Shown in pieces: positions 1-8,933 of a stretch of 64,000 bases of DNA. Location: the NCBI RefSeq assembly GCF_020715685.1, contig NZ_CP085840.1:1922001-1986000 (forward strand), written 5' to 3'. Origin of the DNA: Dermatobacter hominis. GTDB taxonomy: Bacteria > Actinomycetota > Acidimicrobiia > Acidimicrobiales > Microtrichaceae. The position numbers were made by a program, and so were the translations under genes. The stretch's first letter is position 1; each line of letters begins with the position of its first letter. Below the pieces are notes generated by a model. That model made no database searches and was not told the origin of the DNA. It saw only the letters and a program-made list of their open reading frames with translations.

Positions 1-349
1 CGATCGCCATCAGCGACCCCAGCACGAGTGCGACGGCCACCGCGATCGTGGCCACGAGGAGGCTGCGCAGGAAGGCGCTCGTCAGGTCGGTGTCCTTGAA
101 CGGCTGCGACCAGTTGTCGAGCGTGAACTCGTTCCACGACAGGTTCCGGCGACCGGCCGGCTTGTTGAACGTGAAGATCACGATGTTGATCAGCGGCGCG
201 AACAGCCAGAGGAAGACGAGCACCGCGAACGCCGTCAGCGCCCGGCGACCCCACCGCGGGCGGACCCTCTGCGGTCCGGCGGCCGGCCGGCCGGCCAGGT
301 CGGTCGTCTCGACGAGGACCGGGGGCGCCGCCCCCTCCGACATCGTCAT
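1..349 (-). CDS. potC: Polyamine ABC transporter permease, PotC-like (partial, runs off the left edge)
   Basis: Only the first 116 codons lie in the window. The product starts with a basic, proline-rich cytoplasmic tail, then a membrane segment (about residues 36-57, ALTAFAVLVFLWLFAPLINI), the periplasmic stretch with NWSQPF that is usual in PotC, and the start of a second segment (LLVATIAVAVALVLG). It should form the second half of the membrane channel of a spermidine/putrescine importer. It lies 40 bp downstream of potB on the same strand, so it is the last visible gene of a potA-potD-potB-potC series. A second in-frame ATG at 343 is possible. Substrate specificity cannot be read from this fragment. 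Confidence 0.85.
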   Translation of the reverse strand, partial: MTMSEGAAPPVLVETTDLAGRPAAGPQRVRPRWGRRALTAFAVLVFLWLFAPLINIVIFTFNKPAGRRNLSWNEFTLDNWSQPFKDTDLTSAFLRSLLVATIAVAVALVLGSLMAI

Positions 350-389
350 GACCCGGCCCTTTCCGCGATCGTCGAACCAGGCCGCGCCG

Positions 390-1265
390 TCATACCGCCA
401 ACCCCTCGGTGCCGAGGAACTTCGAGTAGATCAGCACCATCACCGTGATGATCACCATGAGCACGACCGACAGCGCGGCAGCCTGCGGGAAGTCGACCTG
501 CACCAGGAACTGGTTCTGCACGACCGTGCCGATCATCGACGTCTTCGGCGAACCCAGGTAGCGGTTGTTGATGTAGTCGCCGGCGGCGGGGATGAAGACG
601 AGCAGGCTCCCGGCGAACACGCCCGGCAGCGACAGCGGCAGCACGACCTTGCGGAAGGCGTGCCACGCCGTCGAACCGAGGTCCGCCGCCGCCTCCGTGA
701 GCCGGAAGTCGATCTTCTCCAGACTCACGTAGATGGGCAGGATCATGAACGAGATGAAGTTGTAGGTGAGGCCCCCGATGACGGCCCACGGCGTCGCCAG
801 GATCCGGGCGTCGTCCCCCACCCCCGGCAGGAGCTGGTACAGGCTGACTGCGGGCCCGTCGTCGCGCAGGATCGACGTCCACGCGATCGTCCGGATCAGA
901 TAGCTGGTGAAGAAGGGGACGACGACGAGCCCGATGAGCAGGTTCTTGTAGCGACCGCCTTGCGTCGCGATCCAGTACGCCAGCGGGTAGCCGATGACGA
1001 TCGCGAGGATCGTCGCGGCGCCGGCGTACAGGAACGAGCGCACGAACTCCGCCTGGTAGTCGCTGAGCGCCGAGGTGTAGTTCGAGAAGTCCCACGAGAA
1101 CTCGGCGTTCTCGAACCGGCTCGGCTTCGACGACAGCGACGCCTTGACCAGCATCACGACCGGGACGAGGAAGAACAGCAGCAGCCAGATGACGCCCGGG
1201 CTGAGCATGCCCGCCGGCGCCCACCGACCCCGGCGCAGCGCCTTGTCAGTGCTGTCGTCTGCCAT
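390..1265 (-). CDS. potB: Polyamine ABC transporter permease, PotB-like
   Basis: A 291-residue integral membrane protein of the binding-protein-dependent transport family, with about six hydrophobic segments. The EAA loop that docks on the ATPase is visible (EAAADLGSTAWHAFRKVVLP, about residues 192-211). Length and the segment GDYINNRYLG are typical of PotB/PotH permeases for putrescine or spermidine. It follows the binding protein gene by 54 bp on the same strand and precedes potC, so the transporter is almost certainly one transcription unit. The start ATG gives the usual short cytoplasmic tail before the first membrane segment. Exact substrate (putrescine, spermidine or another cationic amine) is inferred from neighbours. 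Confidence 0.9.
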   Translation of the reverse strand: MADDSTDKALRRGRWAPAGMLSPGVIWLLLFFLVPVVMLVKASLSSKPSRFENAEFSWDFSNYTSALSDYQAEFVRSFLYAGAATILAIVIGYPLAYWIATQGGRYKNLLIGLVVVPFFTSYLIRTIAWTSILRDDGPAVSLYQLLPGVGDDARILATPWAVIGGLTYNFISFMILPIYVSLEKIDFRLTEAAADLGSTAWHAFRKVVLPLSLPGVFAGSLLVFIPAAGDYINNRYLGSPKTSMIGTVVQNQFLVQVDFPQAAALSVVLMVIITVMVLIYSKFLGTEGLAV

Positions 1266-1319
1266 GTCGCTCCCTCGTCCCCGGTGCCGGCCGCGGTCCT
1301 CGCTGCGCTCCGTGCCCGA

Positions 1320-2492
1320 TCAGGCGCCGGAGATCTTGGAGAAGGCGTCGTCGAACTTCGCCTCCTCGTCCTCGCTCAGCGTGGCGAAGGTGTGGAGCCG
1401 GGCCTCGGTGGCCGCGTCGGGGAACAGCAGCGGATTGTCGGCCAGCGCGGCGGCGTCGCCGCCCATCTTGCGGAGCTCGTCCTGCACGCCCTGCACGGGC
1501 GAGATGTACTGGACCGACGCCGTGATGCGGGCGGCGTTGACCGGGTCGTAGACGAAGTCCATCCACTTCGCGACGTCGTCGACGCCCGAGGCGCCCGCCG
1601 GGACGACCATCGTGTCGAACCAGAGGGTGCCGCCCGTGTCGGGCACCACGAACTTCACGTCGGGGTTCCCCATGCCGAGCACGTCGCCCGACCAGGCGAT
1701 GCACGCCGCCAGCGATCCGTCCTCGAGCGGGCCCACGTACTCGTTGCCGGTGAACTGGCGGATCTGGCCGTTGTCGACCTGCTCCTGCAGCGTGTCGAAC
1801 GCGGACTGGTAGTCCGACAGCTTGTCGGCCGTCGAGATGTCGACGCCCTCGGACATGGCGATCAGCCCGATCGTGTCGCGCATCTCGGTGAGGACCGCGA
1901 TCTTGCCCTTGAGGGCCGGGTCCCACAGGTCCTGCATCGTGGCGAGCTCCTTGCCGCCCGTCGCCTTGAGGTTGTAGGCGATGCCGGTGGTGCCGGCCTG
2001 CCACGGCAGGGAGTACTCGCCGGTCGGGTCAGACGGCGGCTTGACCAGGCTCGGGACCAGGTTCTTGGAGTTCGGGATCTTGTCGAGCGGCAGCTTCTCG
2101 AGCCACTCAAGCCCGATCAGGCGGGCCGCCATCCAGTACGTCGGCGCGATCACGTTCGGACCGATCGGCTTGTCGGCCGACAGCAACGGCTGGATCTTCG
2201 CGAAGTACTCGTTGTTGTCGTTGTAGGTCTCGGTGTACTTGATCGGGATGCCGGTCTGCTCCGTGAAGAGCGCCAGCGTGGTGCCGGGCCCGTCGACCGA
2301 GCCGTCCTCGGCCGTGTCGATGTACTCCGGCCAGTTCTCGAAGTACACGCCGTCGGACGAGCCTCCGCTGCCCGACGAGCCGCCCTCGTCGTCGTCACCG
2401 CACGCGGCGAGCAGCTGGGGCGCGATCACCGCGCCCCCCAGCACCAGGCCGGAACGGGTCATGAACTGGCGGCGGGTCACTCGGTTCGCCAT
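1320..2492 (-). CDS. potD: Polyamine ABC transporter substrate-binding lipoprotein, PotD-like
   Basis: A 390-residue extracellular solute-binding protein. The N-terminus has a twin-arginine motif (TRRQFM, residues 6-11) followed by a hydrophobic stretch and a lipobox LLAAC with the lipidated cysteine at 31, so it is probably exported folded by Tat and anchored in the membrane. A Gly/Ser linker follows. The mature part has PotD/PotF features such as YFENWPEYID near residue 50 and VIAPTYWMAARL. It feeds the PotA/B/C transporter encoded on both sides. The start is supported by a strong GGAGG ribosome site 6 nt upstream. No truncation is seen. Confidence 0.9.
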   Translation of the reverse strand: MANRVTRRQFMTRSGLVLGGAVIAPQLLAACGDDDEGGSSGSGGSSDGVYFENWPEYIDTAEDGSVDGPGTTLALFTEQTGIPIKYTETYNDNNEYFAKIQPLLSADKPIGPNVIAPTYWMAARLIGLEWLEKLPLDKIPNSKNLVPSLVKPPSDPTGEYSLPWQAGTTGIAYNLKATGGKELATMQDLWDPALKGKIAVLTEMRDTIGLIAMSEGVDISTADKLSDYQSAFDTLQEQVDNGQIRQFTGNEYVGPLEDGSLAACIAWSGDVLGMGNPDVKFVVPDTGGTLWFDTMVVPAGASGVDDVAKWMDFVYDPVNAARITASVQYISPVQGVQDELRKMGGDAAALADNPLLFPDAATEARLHTFATLSEDEEAKFDDAFSKISGA

Positions 2493-2576
2493 TGATCCTC
2501 CGTGGTCAGCCGGCAGGTGCCGGGATGGGTACCGGCCGGGGCCGGGTGCTCGGTGCGAGGTGCGTCGGCAGCGGCA

Positions 2577-3782
2577 TCAGCCGACCGCGACGGCCTCGGT
2601 CTCGTCGTCCTCGACGGACGTGACGCCCGCGTGGGCGGCGTCGAGGGCCTCGGGCACGAGGTACGCGCCCTCGTAGGCCCAGGTCATGGTGATCGGCGAC
2701 CCGACCGAGAGGCTGGCCGGGTCGTCCTCGGGTCCGAGGTGCGCGACGAGGTCGGCGCCGGTGGGCGTCTGGACCTGGCAGCGCACGACGGGTCCCTGGA
2801 ACACGAGGCTCGTCACCGTGCACTCGAGCGTGCCCGCCGCCTCGCCGCCGTGCAGCGGCGCGCCGGCGGGGACCAGTCGCTCGGGCCGGATCATGATCGT
2901 GGCGTCGGAACCCGTGGAGTGGGTGCGACCGCCGGCCGGGACCCGGAACTGGGTGCCGAGCAGCGAGTCGACCGTGACCTGGTCGCCGGTCTGGGACACG
3001 ACCGTGGCCGGCAGCAGGTTGGCGGTGCCGATGAAGCCGGCCACGAACGTCGTGGCCGGGTGGGCGTAGATCTGCGTGGGCGTGCCGATCTGGTCGACGC
3101 GGCCCTGGGTCATGACCGCGATGCGGTCCGACATGGTCAGGGCCTCCTCCTGGTCGTGGGTCACGAAGATGAACGTGATCCCCACGTCGCGCTGGATGCG
3201 CTTGAGCTCGAGCTGCATCACCTGCCGCAGCTTCAGGTCGAGCGCGCCGAGCGGCTCGTCGAGGAGGAGCGCCTTGGGCATGTTCACGAGCGCCCGGGCC
3301 AGGGCGATGCGCTGCTGCTGGCCGCCCGAGAGCTGGTTGGGGCGGCGTTCGGCGAACTCCGGCAGCCGCACGATCTCGAGCATCTCGGCGACCCGCCGGC
3401 GGACCTCGGCGTCCTTCACCTTCTTGTTGCGGAGCCCGAACGCGACGTTGTCGAACACGTTCATGTGCGGGAACAGCGCGTAGTTCTGGAACACCGTGTT
3501 GACGTCGCGCTTGTGGGGTGCGGTCCGGGACACGTCCTGGCCCTCGAGGAGGATCCGGCCGGCGGACGGCTGCTCGAAGCCGGCGATCATCCGCAGCGTC
3601 GTCGTCTTGCCGCAGCCGGACGGGCCGAGCATCGAGAAGAACTCGCCCTCGGCGATGTCGAAGTCGGCCTCCTCGACGGCGACGAAGTCGCCGAAGCGCT
3701 TGGTGACGTGCTCGAGGCGGACGACCGGCGCTGCCACAGCGTCGGCGACCGTTCCGGGATCAGTGTCCGTGGACTGTGACAT
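2577..3782 (-). CDS. potA: Polyamine ABC transporter ATP-binding protein, PotA-like
   Basis: A 401-residue ATPase that drives the polyamine importer. Walker A GPSGCGKT is at residues 53-60, the Q-loop at FQN (98-100), the ABC signature LSGGQQQR at 151-158, Walker B ALLLDEP at 171-177, and the switch histidine in VTHD at 207-210. A C-terminal TOBE-type regulatory domain fills residues 250-390. It is the first gene of the leftward potADBC set, 84 bp ahead of potD, and is divided from the rightward dehydrogenase gene by a 208-bp shared control region. Family length and order match spermidine/putrescine PotA. Confidence 0.92.
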   Translation of the reverse strand: MSQSTDTDPGTVADAVAAPVVRLEHVTKRFGDFVAVEEADFDIAEGEFFSMLGPSGCGKTTTLRMIAGFEQPSAGRILLEGQDVSRTAPHKRDVNTVFQNYALFPHMNVFDNVAFGLRNKKVKDAEVRRRVAEMLEIVRLPEFAERRPNQLSGGQQQRIALARALVNMPKALLLDEPLGALDLKLRQVMQLELKRIQRDVGITFIFVTHDQEEALTMSDRIAVMTQGRVDQIGTPTQIYAHPATTFVAGFIGTANLLPATVVSQTGDQVTVDSLLGTQFRVPAGGRTHSTGSDATIMIRPERLVPAGAPLHGGEAAGTLECTVTSLVFQGPVVRCQVQTPTGADLVAHLGPEDDPASLSVGSPITMTWAYEGAYLVPEALDAAHAGVTSVEDDETEAVAVG

Positions 3783-3990
3783 TCGCAGCGGTCTCCCACA
3801 CGTGCCATGGATTCCGAATGGTTTGGTACCTTACTGCAACGATTCACGCCGCCGTCCATGGCAACGTGCCACACGTCACCGGGACGGACGAGTGCATCAT
3901 CGCACGATCGCTCCACGGGCCGGGCGCGAGTCGCCGGGTCGGAGGAGCACCGCATCCACCCGACACGAATACCTCAGAGAGGACGCTCGC
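3783..3990. promoter_or_regulatory. Divergent control region between potA and the aldehyde dehydrogenase gene
   Basis: This 208-bp gap separates the importer operon from the catabolic genes. It holds a 9-bp inverted repeat, TGCCATGGA at 3803-3811 against TCCATGGCA at 3855-3863, and a direct repeat ACGTGCCA at 3800-3807 and 3864-3871. A possible rightward -10 box TACCTT sits at 3827-3832 between the arms, which would give a leader of about 150 nt. The arrangement looks like a looped or cooperative operator that could couple uptake to degradation; the binding protein is unknown, although an Lrp-type regulator is encoded 7 kb away. Confidence 0.45.
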
Positions 3991-5424
3991 ATGGCTGGAA
4001 CCGACGTTCGCAACGAGAACTTCATCGGAGGGCGGTGGGCGCCGGCCCGATCGGGTGCGACGGAGGACATCGTCGACCCCGCCACCGGCGCGGTCGTCTT
4101 CTCCGCCCCGGACTCGGGCGCCGAGGACGTCGACGACGCGTGCCGCGCCGCTGCCGAGGCCTTCAAGGGCTGGGGCCGCACGACACCGGCCGAGCGCATG
4201 TCGGCCCTGCTCAGGTTCGCCGACGCCATCGAGGCCCGAGCCGACGACCTGGTCGCCGTCGAGCACCTGAACGCCGGCAAGCCGATCGCCGCGACCGGCA
4301 TCGAGATCGAGGCATCGGTCGACTGCTACCGCTTCTTCGCCGGGGCGTGCCGGACGATGGAGACCCAGGGCGCCGGCGAGTACCTCGAGGGCTACACCTC
4401 GATGCTGCGCCGCGAGCCGCTCGGCGTCGTCGCCTCGATCGCACCGTGGAACTACCCGTTCATGATGGCGGCCTGGAAGCTCGGCCCCGCCCTGGCCGCC
4501 GGCAACTGCGTCGTGCTGAAGCCGTCGGAGCTCACGCCGATGAGCTCGCTGCTCCTCGCCGAGATCGCGTCCGACATCTTCCCCGCCGGCGTGCTCAACG
4601 TCGTGGCCGGCGGCAAGCAGACGGGCGCCACGCTCGTCGACCACCCGCTGGTCGAGATGATCTCGCTGACGGGCTCGGTCGGCACCGGCAAGGCGATCGC
4701 CGAGGCCGCGTCGAAGTCGCTGAAGCGGGTCCACCTGGAGCTCGGCGGCAAGGCGCCGGTGGTGGTGCTCGACGACGCAGACCTCGAGGTCGTGGCCGAG
4801 TCGATCAAGGTCGGCGGCTACTGGAACGCCGGTCAGGACTGCACCGCTGCGACCCGCGTGATCGCCGGAGCCGGCATCCACGACGCCGCGGTCGATGCGA
4901 TCACCGAGGCGGCGAGGAGCCTGGTCGTCGGGCCGACCACCGACGAGGGCACCGAGCTGGGGCCGGTCATCTCGGCCGCCCAGCGCGAGCGGGTGCAGGG
5001 CTTCGTCGACCGGGCGGTCGCCGCCGGCGCGACCGCGGTCACCGGCGGCTCCACGCGGGACGGCGACGGCTTCTACTACGAGCCGTCGGTCATCATCGGC
5101 GTCGACCAGCAGGCCGAGATCGTCCAGCGCGAGGTCTTCGGTCCCGTCGTGACGGTGCAGCAGGCCTCGGACCTCGAGGCCGCCGTCGCCATGGCCAACG
5201 ACGTCGACTACGGGCTCGCGGCGTCGGTGTTCACCAAGGACGTCGGCCGGGCGATGGAGGCGAGCGCGCTGCTGCGGTTCGGAACCGTGTGGGTCAACGA
5301 CCACATCCCGCTCGTGTCCGAGATGCCCCACGGCGGGTTCAAGCAGTCGGGCTACGGCAAGGACATGTCGCAGTACGCGGTCGAGCACTACACGGAGCTC
5401 AAGCACGTGATGGTCAAGTGGTGA
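3991..5424 (+). CDS. NAD(P)-dependent aldehyde dehydrogenase, gamma-aminobutyraldehyde dehydrogenase-like
   Basis: A 477-residue aldehyde dehydrogenase. The general base is Glu250 in LELGGKAP and the nucleophile Cys284 in GQDCTAAT, 34 residues apart as in the family. The Rossmann segment PWNYPFMMAAWK is near residue 152. Length and the signature around the cysteine resemble PatD/Prr and related betaine/aminobutyraldehyde dehydrogenases, which oxidise 4-aminobutanal from putrescine to GABA. Its place opposite the polyamine importer and ahead of an aminotransferase supports this use. The ATG at 3991 is chosen because the family N-terminus (NENFIGGRW) begins there; the reading frame stays open further upstream without similarity. 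Other aliphatic amino-aldehydes are possible substrates. Confidence 0.85.
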   Translation: MAGTDVRNENFIGGRWAPARSGATEDIVDPATGAVVFSAPDSGAEDVDDACRAAAEAFKGWGRTTPAERMSALLRFADAIEARADDLVAVEHLNAGKPIAATGIEIEASVDCYRFFAGACRTMETQGAGEYLEGYTSMLRREPLGVVASIAPWNYPFMMAAWKLGPALAAGNCVVLKPSELTPMSSLLLAEIASDIFPAGVLNVVAGGKQTGATLVDHPLVEMISLTGSVGTGKAIAEAASKSLKRVHLELGGKAPVVVLDDADLEVVAESIKVGGYWNAGQDCTAATRVIAGAGIHDAAVDAITEAARSLVVGPTTDEGTELGPVISAAQRERVQGFVDRAVAAGATAVTGGSTRDGDGFYYEPSVIIGVDQQAEIVQREVFGPVVTVQQASDLEAAVAMANDVDYGLAASVFTKDVGRAMEASALLRFGTVWVNDHIPLVSEMPHGGFKQSGYGKDMSQYAVEHYTELKHVMVKW

Positions 5425-5512
5425 CCGGGCCGACGAACCGGGATGTGCGGGACGCAACCGGACGAGGTTCGTCCGGTGCGACCCCGACCTCCCCTTCGAA
5501 CGAGGAGCGAGG

Positions 5513-6877
5513 ATGAGCGAGCGCGACGAGCAGCTGACGAGGCGGGCCGAGGAGATCGCGGCGGTTGAGATGCCTGCGCTCCTCGACCGGACCAAGGGCT
5601 CCAAGGTCCTCTACGAGCGGGCGGTCGGGTCGATGCCCGGCGGCGTGGCGTCGAGCTTCCAGCTCGGCGACCCGTACCCGGTGTACCTGGACCGCGGCAT
5701 CGGCGCCGAGGTGTGGGACGTCGACGGCAACGAGTACTTCGACTTCCACAACGGGTTCGGGTCGATGGCCGTGGGCCACGCCCACCCGATCGTCGCCGAG
5801 GCGGTCGAGCGCTCGGCCCGCAACGGCATGCACTTCGCCGTCACCGTCGAGACGACCGTCGCCCTGGCCGAGGAGCTGTGCCGGCGCTTCCGCGTCGACC
5901 AGGTGCGGTTCACCAACTCGGGCACCGAGTCGAACATGTCGGCGATCCGCGTGGCGCGGGCCGCGACCGGTCGTGACGTGATCGCCAAGATCGAGGGCAG
6001 CTACCACGGCCACGTCGACCAGCTCATGTACTCGGTGCTGCCCGGCGCCGACGTGATGGGCGGCCGCGACGCGCCGGCGGCCACCCCCAAGTCGAAGGGC
6101 ATGCCCGAAGGCCTGTCGCAGTGGATCCGTGTGGTCCCGTTCAACGACGCCGACGCGCTCGAGCGGCTCTTCCAGGCGGAGGGCGACCAGATCGCCTGCC
6201 TGATCATGGAGCCGGTGATGATGAACATCGGCATCGTCGTCCCCGCCGACGGCTACCTCCAGGCGGTCCGCGACCTGTGCACCCGCTACGGCGTCGTGCT
6301 CATCTTCGACGAGGTGAAGTGCGGGGCGACGATCGCCGAGGGCGGCGCGCAGGAGCGCTTCGGCGTGCGGCCCGACCTCGCCAGCTGGGCGAAGGCCATC
6401 GGCGGCGGCGCACCGATCGGCGCCTTCGGCGGTCGGGCCGACATCATGGACGAGATCAACAAGGGCGCCGCCCACCAGGGCACGTTCAACGGCAACCCGA
6501 TGTCGGTCGCCGCGTCGCTCGCCACGCTGACGAAGATCCTCACGCCCGACGCCTACGAGCACTTCGCCGTCCTCGGGGCCCGGCTGGCGGGCGGCATGGA
6601 CGCCGTCATCGCCGAGTACGACCTGCCGGCCCACACCGTCGACCTCGGCTGCAAGGGCTGCATCTCGTACCGGGCCCAGCCGCTCACCTGCTACCGGGAC
6701 TTCCTCGAGACGAACATCCACCTCTACACGGCGAGCTACCCGTGGATGGTCAACCGGGGCGTGTTCATGACGCCCGGCGACGAGGAGCAGTGGACGCTGT
6801 CGGTCCAGCACGACGAGGCGAACGTCGACCGCTACGTCGACGCCTTCGCGGAGTTCGCCGCCGAGCTCGCCGGCTGA
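5513..6877 (+). CDS. Class III PLP-dependent aminotransferase (glutamate-1-semialdehyde aminotransferase-like fold)
   Basis: A 454-residue fold-type I aminotransferase. Visible are TNSGTESNMSAIRVAR (cofactor phosphate site, about 140-155), SYHGHVD, the FDEVKCG aspartate pair region (about 265-271) and the Schiff-base lysine Lys294 in SWAKAIGGG. The sequence is of the HemL-like branch, but this branch includes many enzymes acting on amines and beta-amino acids. It follows the aldehyde dehydrogenase by 88 bp on the same strand, so it probably supplies an amino-aldehyde or removes the amino group from GABA. A GAGGAGCGAGG ribosome site precedes the ATG. True HemL is unlikely given the context and the altered C-terminal half. 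Confidence 0.8.
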   Translation: MSERDEQLTRRAEEIAAVEMPALLDRTKGSKVLYERAVGSMPGGVASSFQLGDPYPVYLDRGIGAEVWDVDGNEYFDFHNGFGSMAVGHAHPIVAEAVERSARNGMHFAVTVETTVALAEELCRRFRVDQVRFTNSGTESNMSAIRVARAATGRDVIAKIEGSYHGHVDQLMYSVLPGADVMGGRDAPAATPKSKGMPEGLSQWIRVVPFNDADALERLFQAEGDQIACLIMEPVMMNIGIVVPADGYLQAVRDLCTRYGVVLIFDEVKCGATIAEGGAQERFGVRPDLASWAKAIGGGAPIGAFGGRADIMDEINKGAAHQGTFNGNPMSVAASLATLTKILTPDAYEHFAVLGARLAGGMDAVIAEYDLPAHTVDLGCKGCISYRAQPLTCYRDFLETNIHLYTASYPWMVNRGVFMTPGDEEQWTLSVQHDEANVDRYVDAFAEFAAELAG

Positions 6878-6886
6878 CGACGCCCG

Positions 6887-7270
6887 TCAGTGGTGCCGCT
6901 GGCCGGGCGGGATGCGCTCGGCGATGAACCAGGCCAGGCGCTCGCGGTCGGGGTGCTGCAGCACGATCCGGCTCGGGTTGTCGAGCGAGGTGTCGATCGC
7001 CAGCACCTCCTGGTCCCGGTAGACGCACCAGAACTGCCGGCGCCCGGGCTCGTCCGGCATCGTGAAGTGGCCGGTCGCCATCCGGCCCGGGAGGTAGCCG
7101 CCGCCCACGCGCCACCCGAGCCCCGCCTTGAGCTCGGCGACCGTCGTGACCCGGGCGTCGGTGATGTTGACCATCGGGATCTCGAGGTGGCGCTTCAGGC
7201 ACCAGACCTGGTCGATCCCGCCGATGTCGATCGTGACCTTGTCGTCGTAGACGTGGACGTCGAGGGACAT
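6887..7270 (-). CDS. Small hypothetical protein, possibly PH-like
   Basis: A 127-residue soluble protein without signal peptide or membrane segment. It has alternating short beta strands (VHVYDDKVTIDIGG, TGHFTMPD, FWCVYRD, VLAIDTSLDNPSRIVLQ) and one C-terminal helix with DRERLAWFIAERI, a pattern like small bacterial PH-domain proteins that read a lipid or peptide surface. I do not recognise a specific family. It is transcribed away from its right neighbour; its left neighbour converges on it with a 9-bp gap. A TAGCGT box 6 nt before the ATG suggests a leaderless transcript. Confidence 0.65.
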   Translation of the reverse strand: MSLDVHVYDDKVTIDIGGIDQVWCLKRHLEIPMVNITDARVTTVAELKAGLGWRVGGGYLPGRMATGHFTMPDEPGRRQFWCVYRDQEVLAIDTSLDNPSRIVLQHPDRERLAWFIAERIPPGQRHH

Positions 7271-7276
7271 GGACCA

Positions 7277-7282
7277 ACGCTA
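7277..7282 (-). promoter_or_regulatory. -10 box of the small PH-like gene
   Basis: TAGCGT on the minus strand ends 6 nt before the ATG at 7270, placing the transcription start at or next to the start codon (leaderless mRNA). No clear -35 box. Confidence 0.5.
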
Positions 7283-7385
7283 GGGGCGTGCCGCGGACGC
7301 CGGAAGGGTGCCGACCGTCACGCTCGCCGTAGTGCGCAGGCGCGGAGCGACGTGGATCGTCGCCGTGCACCCCGGCCGCTCGTCG

Positions 7386-7391
7386 TAGCGT
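7386..7391 (+). promoter_or_regulatory. -10 box of the FAD oxidoreductase gene
   Basis: TAGCGT ends 7 nt before the GTG at 7399. If real, transcription starts at that GTG, which favours it over the in-frame GTG at 7390. Confidence 0.45.
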
Positions 7392-7398
7392 GCGCAGG

Positions 7399-8796
7399 GT
7401 GAGCGTGAGCGGTGCCGAGCGCGTGCGCGACCGCAGCCTCTGGCTGGCGACCTGCGACGACGACCTGACGCCACGGCCCGCGCTGCCGGGCGACCTGCAG
7501 GCCGACGTCGCGATCGTCGGCGGCGGGATGACCGGGCTCTGGACGGCGCTGTCGCTCCGCGAGCACGCGCCCGACTGCCGCGTCGTCGTGCTCGAGTCCG
7601 AGGTGTGCGGCTTCGGCGCCTCGGGCCGCAACGGCGGGTGGTGCTCGGCGCTGTTCCCCACCTCGCTCGACCACCTCGCCGTGCTGGCCGGGCGCGACGC
7701 GGCCGTCGCCCAGCACCGGGCGATGATCGACACGGTCGGCGTCGTCGGCACCGCGGTCGAGCGCCTGGGCATCGACTGCCACTGGGCGCAGGGCGGCACC
7801 GTCACGGTCGCGACCAACCCCGCGCACGTCCCGCGCCTCAGGGGCCACGTCGACGAGCGCCACCGGTGGGGCTTCGGCGACGAGGACGACCGCTGGCTCA
7901 GCCCGGCCGAGATGGCCGAGCGGGTGCGACCGACCGGCGGCGCCGGCGGCGCCTTCACACCCCACTGCGCGGCGGTGCACCCCGGTCGGCTCGTCCGCGG
8001 GCTGGCGCACGCCGCCGAGCGGGCCGGGGCGACCATCCACGAGGGCACCCGCGCCACGGCCATCGAGCCCGGCCGAGTCGTGACCGCCCACGGCACCGTC
8101 ACCGCCGACACGGTCCTGCGCTGCACCGAGGGCTACACGGCGCGCCTCCCCGGCGAGCGCCGACGGATGCTGCCGATCTACTCGCTGATGATCGCCACCG
8201 AGCCGCTGCCCGACGACGTGTGGGACCGCATCGGCCTGCGCGAGCGGGAGACGTTCAGCGACGGGCGCCACCTCCTCATCTACGGGCAGCGCACCGCCGA
8301 CGGCCGCTTCGCCTTCGGCGGCCGAGGCGCGCCCTACCACTTCGGCTCGGCGATCAAGGACGCCTACGACCGCGACCGGCGGGTGGCCGACGAGCTCGCG
8401 TCCGTCCTCCGCCAGCTGTTCCCGCCGCTCGCGGACGCCGCGATCACCCACCACTGGGGCGGACCGCTCGGCGTCCCGCGGGACTGGGCGGCGTCGGTCC
8501 GGCTCGACCGCGCGACCGGGCTCGGCGAGGCGGGCGGCTACGTGGGCGACGGCGTGTCGACGACCAACCTGGCCGGCCGCACGCTCGCCGACCTGGTCCT
8601 CGGGCGCGACACCGACCTCGTCCGACTTCCGTGGGTCGGCCACCGCTCCCGCGACTGGGAGCCGGAGCCGTTCCGGTGGGCCGGCGTCAACGCCGGTCGC
8701 GTGCTGGCCGGGGCGACCGACCGGCGCGAGGCCCGTCGTCGACGGCCGGCCCGCATGCTCGAGGGCCTGCTCGGCCGGCTCACCGGCGGCCACTGA
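7399..8796 (+). CDS. FAD-dependent amine/amino-acid oxidoreductase (DAO family, PuuB-like)
   Basis: A 465-residue flavoprotein with the dinucleotide-binding motif VAIVGGGMTGLWTAL near residue 38, an acidic end of the second strand (VVLESEV) and the ASGRNGGW signature shared by PuuB (gamma-glutamylputrescine oxidase), DadA-like and sarcosine-oxidase-like enzymes. The C-terminal FAD region GYVGDGVSTTNLAGRTLADLVLG is intact. It probably oxidises a secondary or primary amine to an aldehyde, which the dehydrogenase upstream could take further. Start codon is GTG; 7399 is preferred because of the -10 box, with 7390 and 7405 as alternatives. The exact amine is unknown. Confidence 0.75.
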   Translation: MSVSGAERVRDRSLWLATCDDDLTPRPALPGDLQADVAIVGGGMTGLWTALSLREHAPDCRVVVLESEVCGFGASGRNGGWCSALFPTSLDHLAVLAGRDAAVAQHRAMIDTVGVVGTAVERLGIDCHWAQGGTVTVATNPAHVPRLRGHVDERHRWGFGDEDDRWLSPAEMAERVRPTGGAGGAFTPHCAAVHPGRLVRGLAHAAERAGATIHEGTRATAIEPGRVVTAHGTVTADTVLRCTEGYTARLPGERRRMLPIYSLMIATEPLPDDVWDRIGLRERETFSDGRHLLIYGQRTADGRFAFGGRGAPYHFGSAIKDAYDRDRRVADELASVLRQLFPPLADAAITHHWGGPLGVPRDWAASVRLDRATGLGEAGGYVGDGVSTTNLAGRTLADLVLGRDTDLVRLPWVGHRSRDWEPEPFRWAGVNAGRVLAGATDRREARRRRPARMLEGLLGRLTGGH

Positions 8797-8887
8797 CCGC
8801 CGCGGCGCACTTTGGCGGCGGTTTCCGTCGGGAGGTCACGGGAACCGGCGCCAGAGCGGTGGGCGCGGATGGGTGGGGGCGCGAACC

Positions 8888-8900
8888 CGAACCCGGTTCG
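8888..8900. repeat. Short palindrome CGAACCCGGTTCG
   Basis: A 6+6 bp inverted repeat with one central base, 34 bp before the GTG of the LLM monooxygenase gene. It could be an operator half-site pair. No experimental analogue is known to me. Confidence 0.3.
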
Positions 8901-8933
8901 TGGGTCCGACGGGGAGGGCGCGACACTTTCCCG

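Noticed and set aside
48-2495. Very long open frame on the plus strand opposite the pot genes
   Set aside because: Composition is Arg/Asp/Val-rich with no family pattern, and three clear genes occupy the other strand. It is a by-product of high GC; the same holds for 21082-26817 and 33039-36626.
5513-6877. Calling the aminotransferase HemL
   Set aside because: The fold branch fits but the polyamine context and the C-terminal half do not match a haem-synthesis gene.
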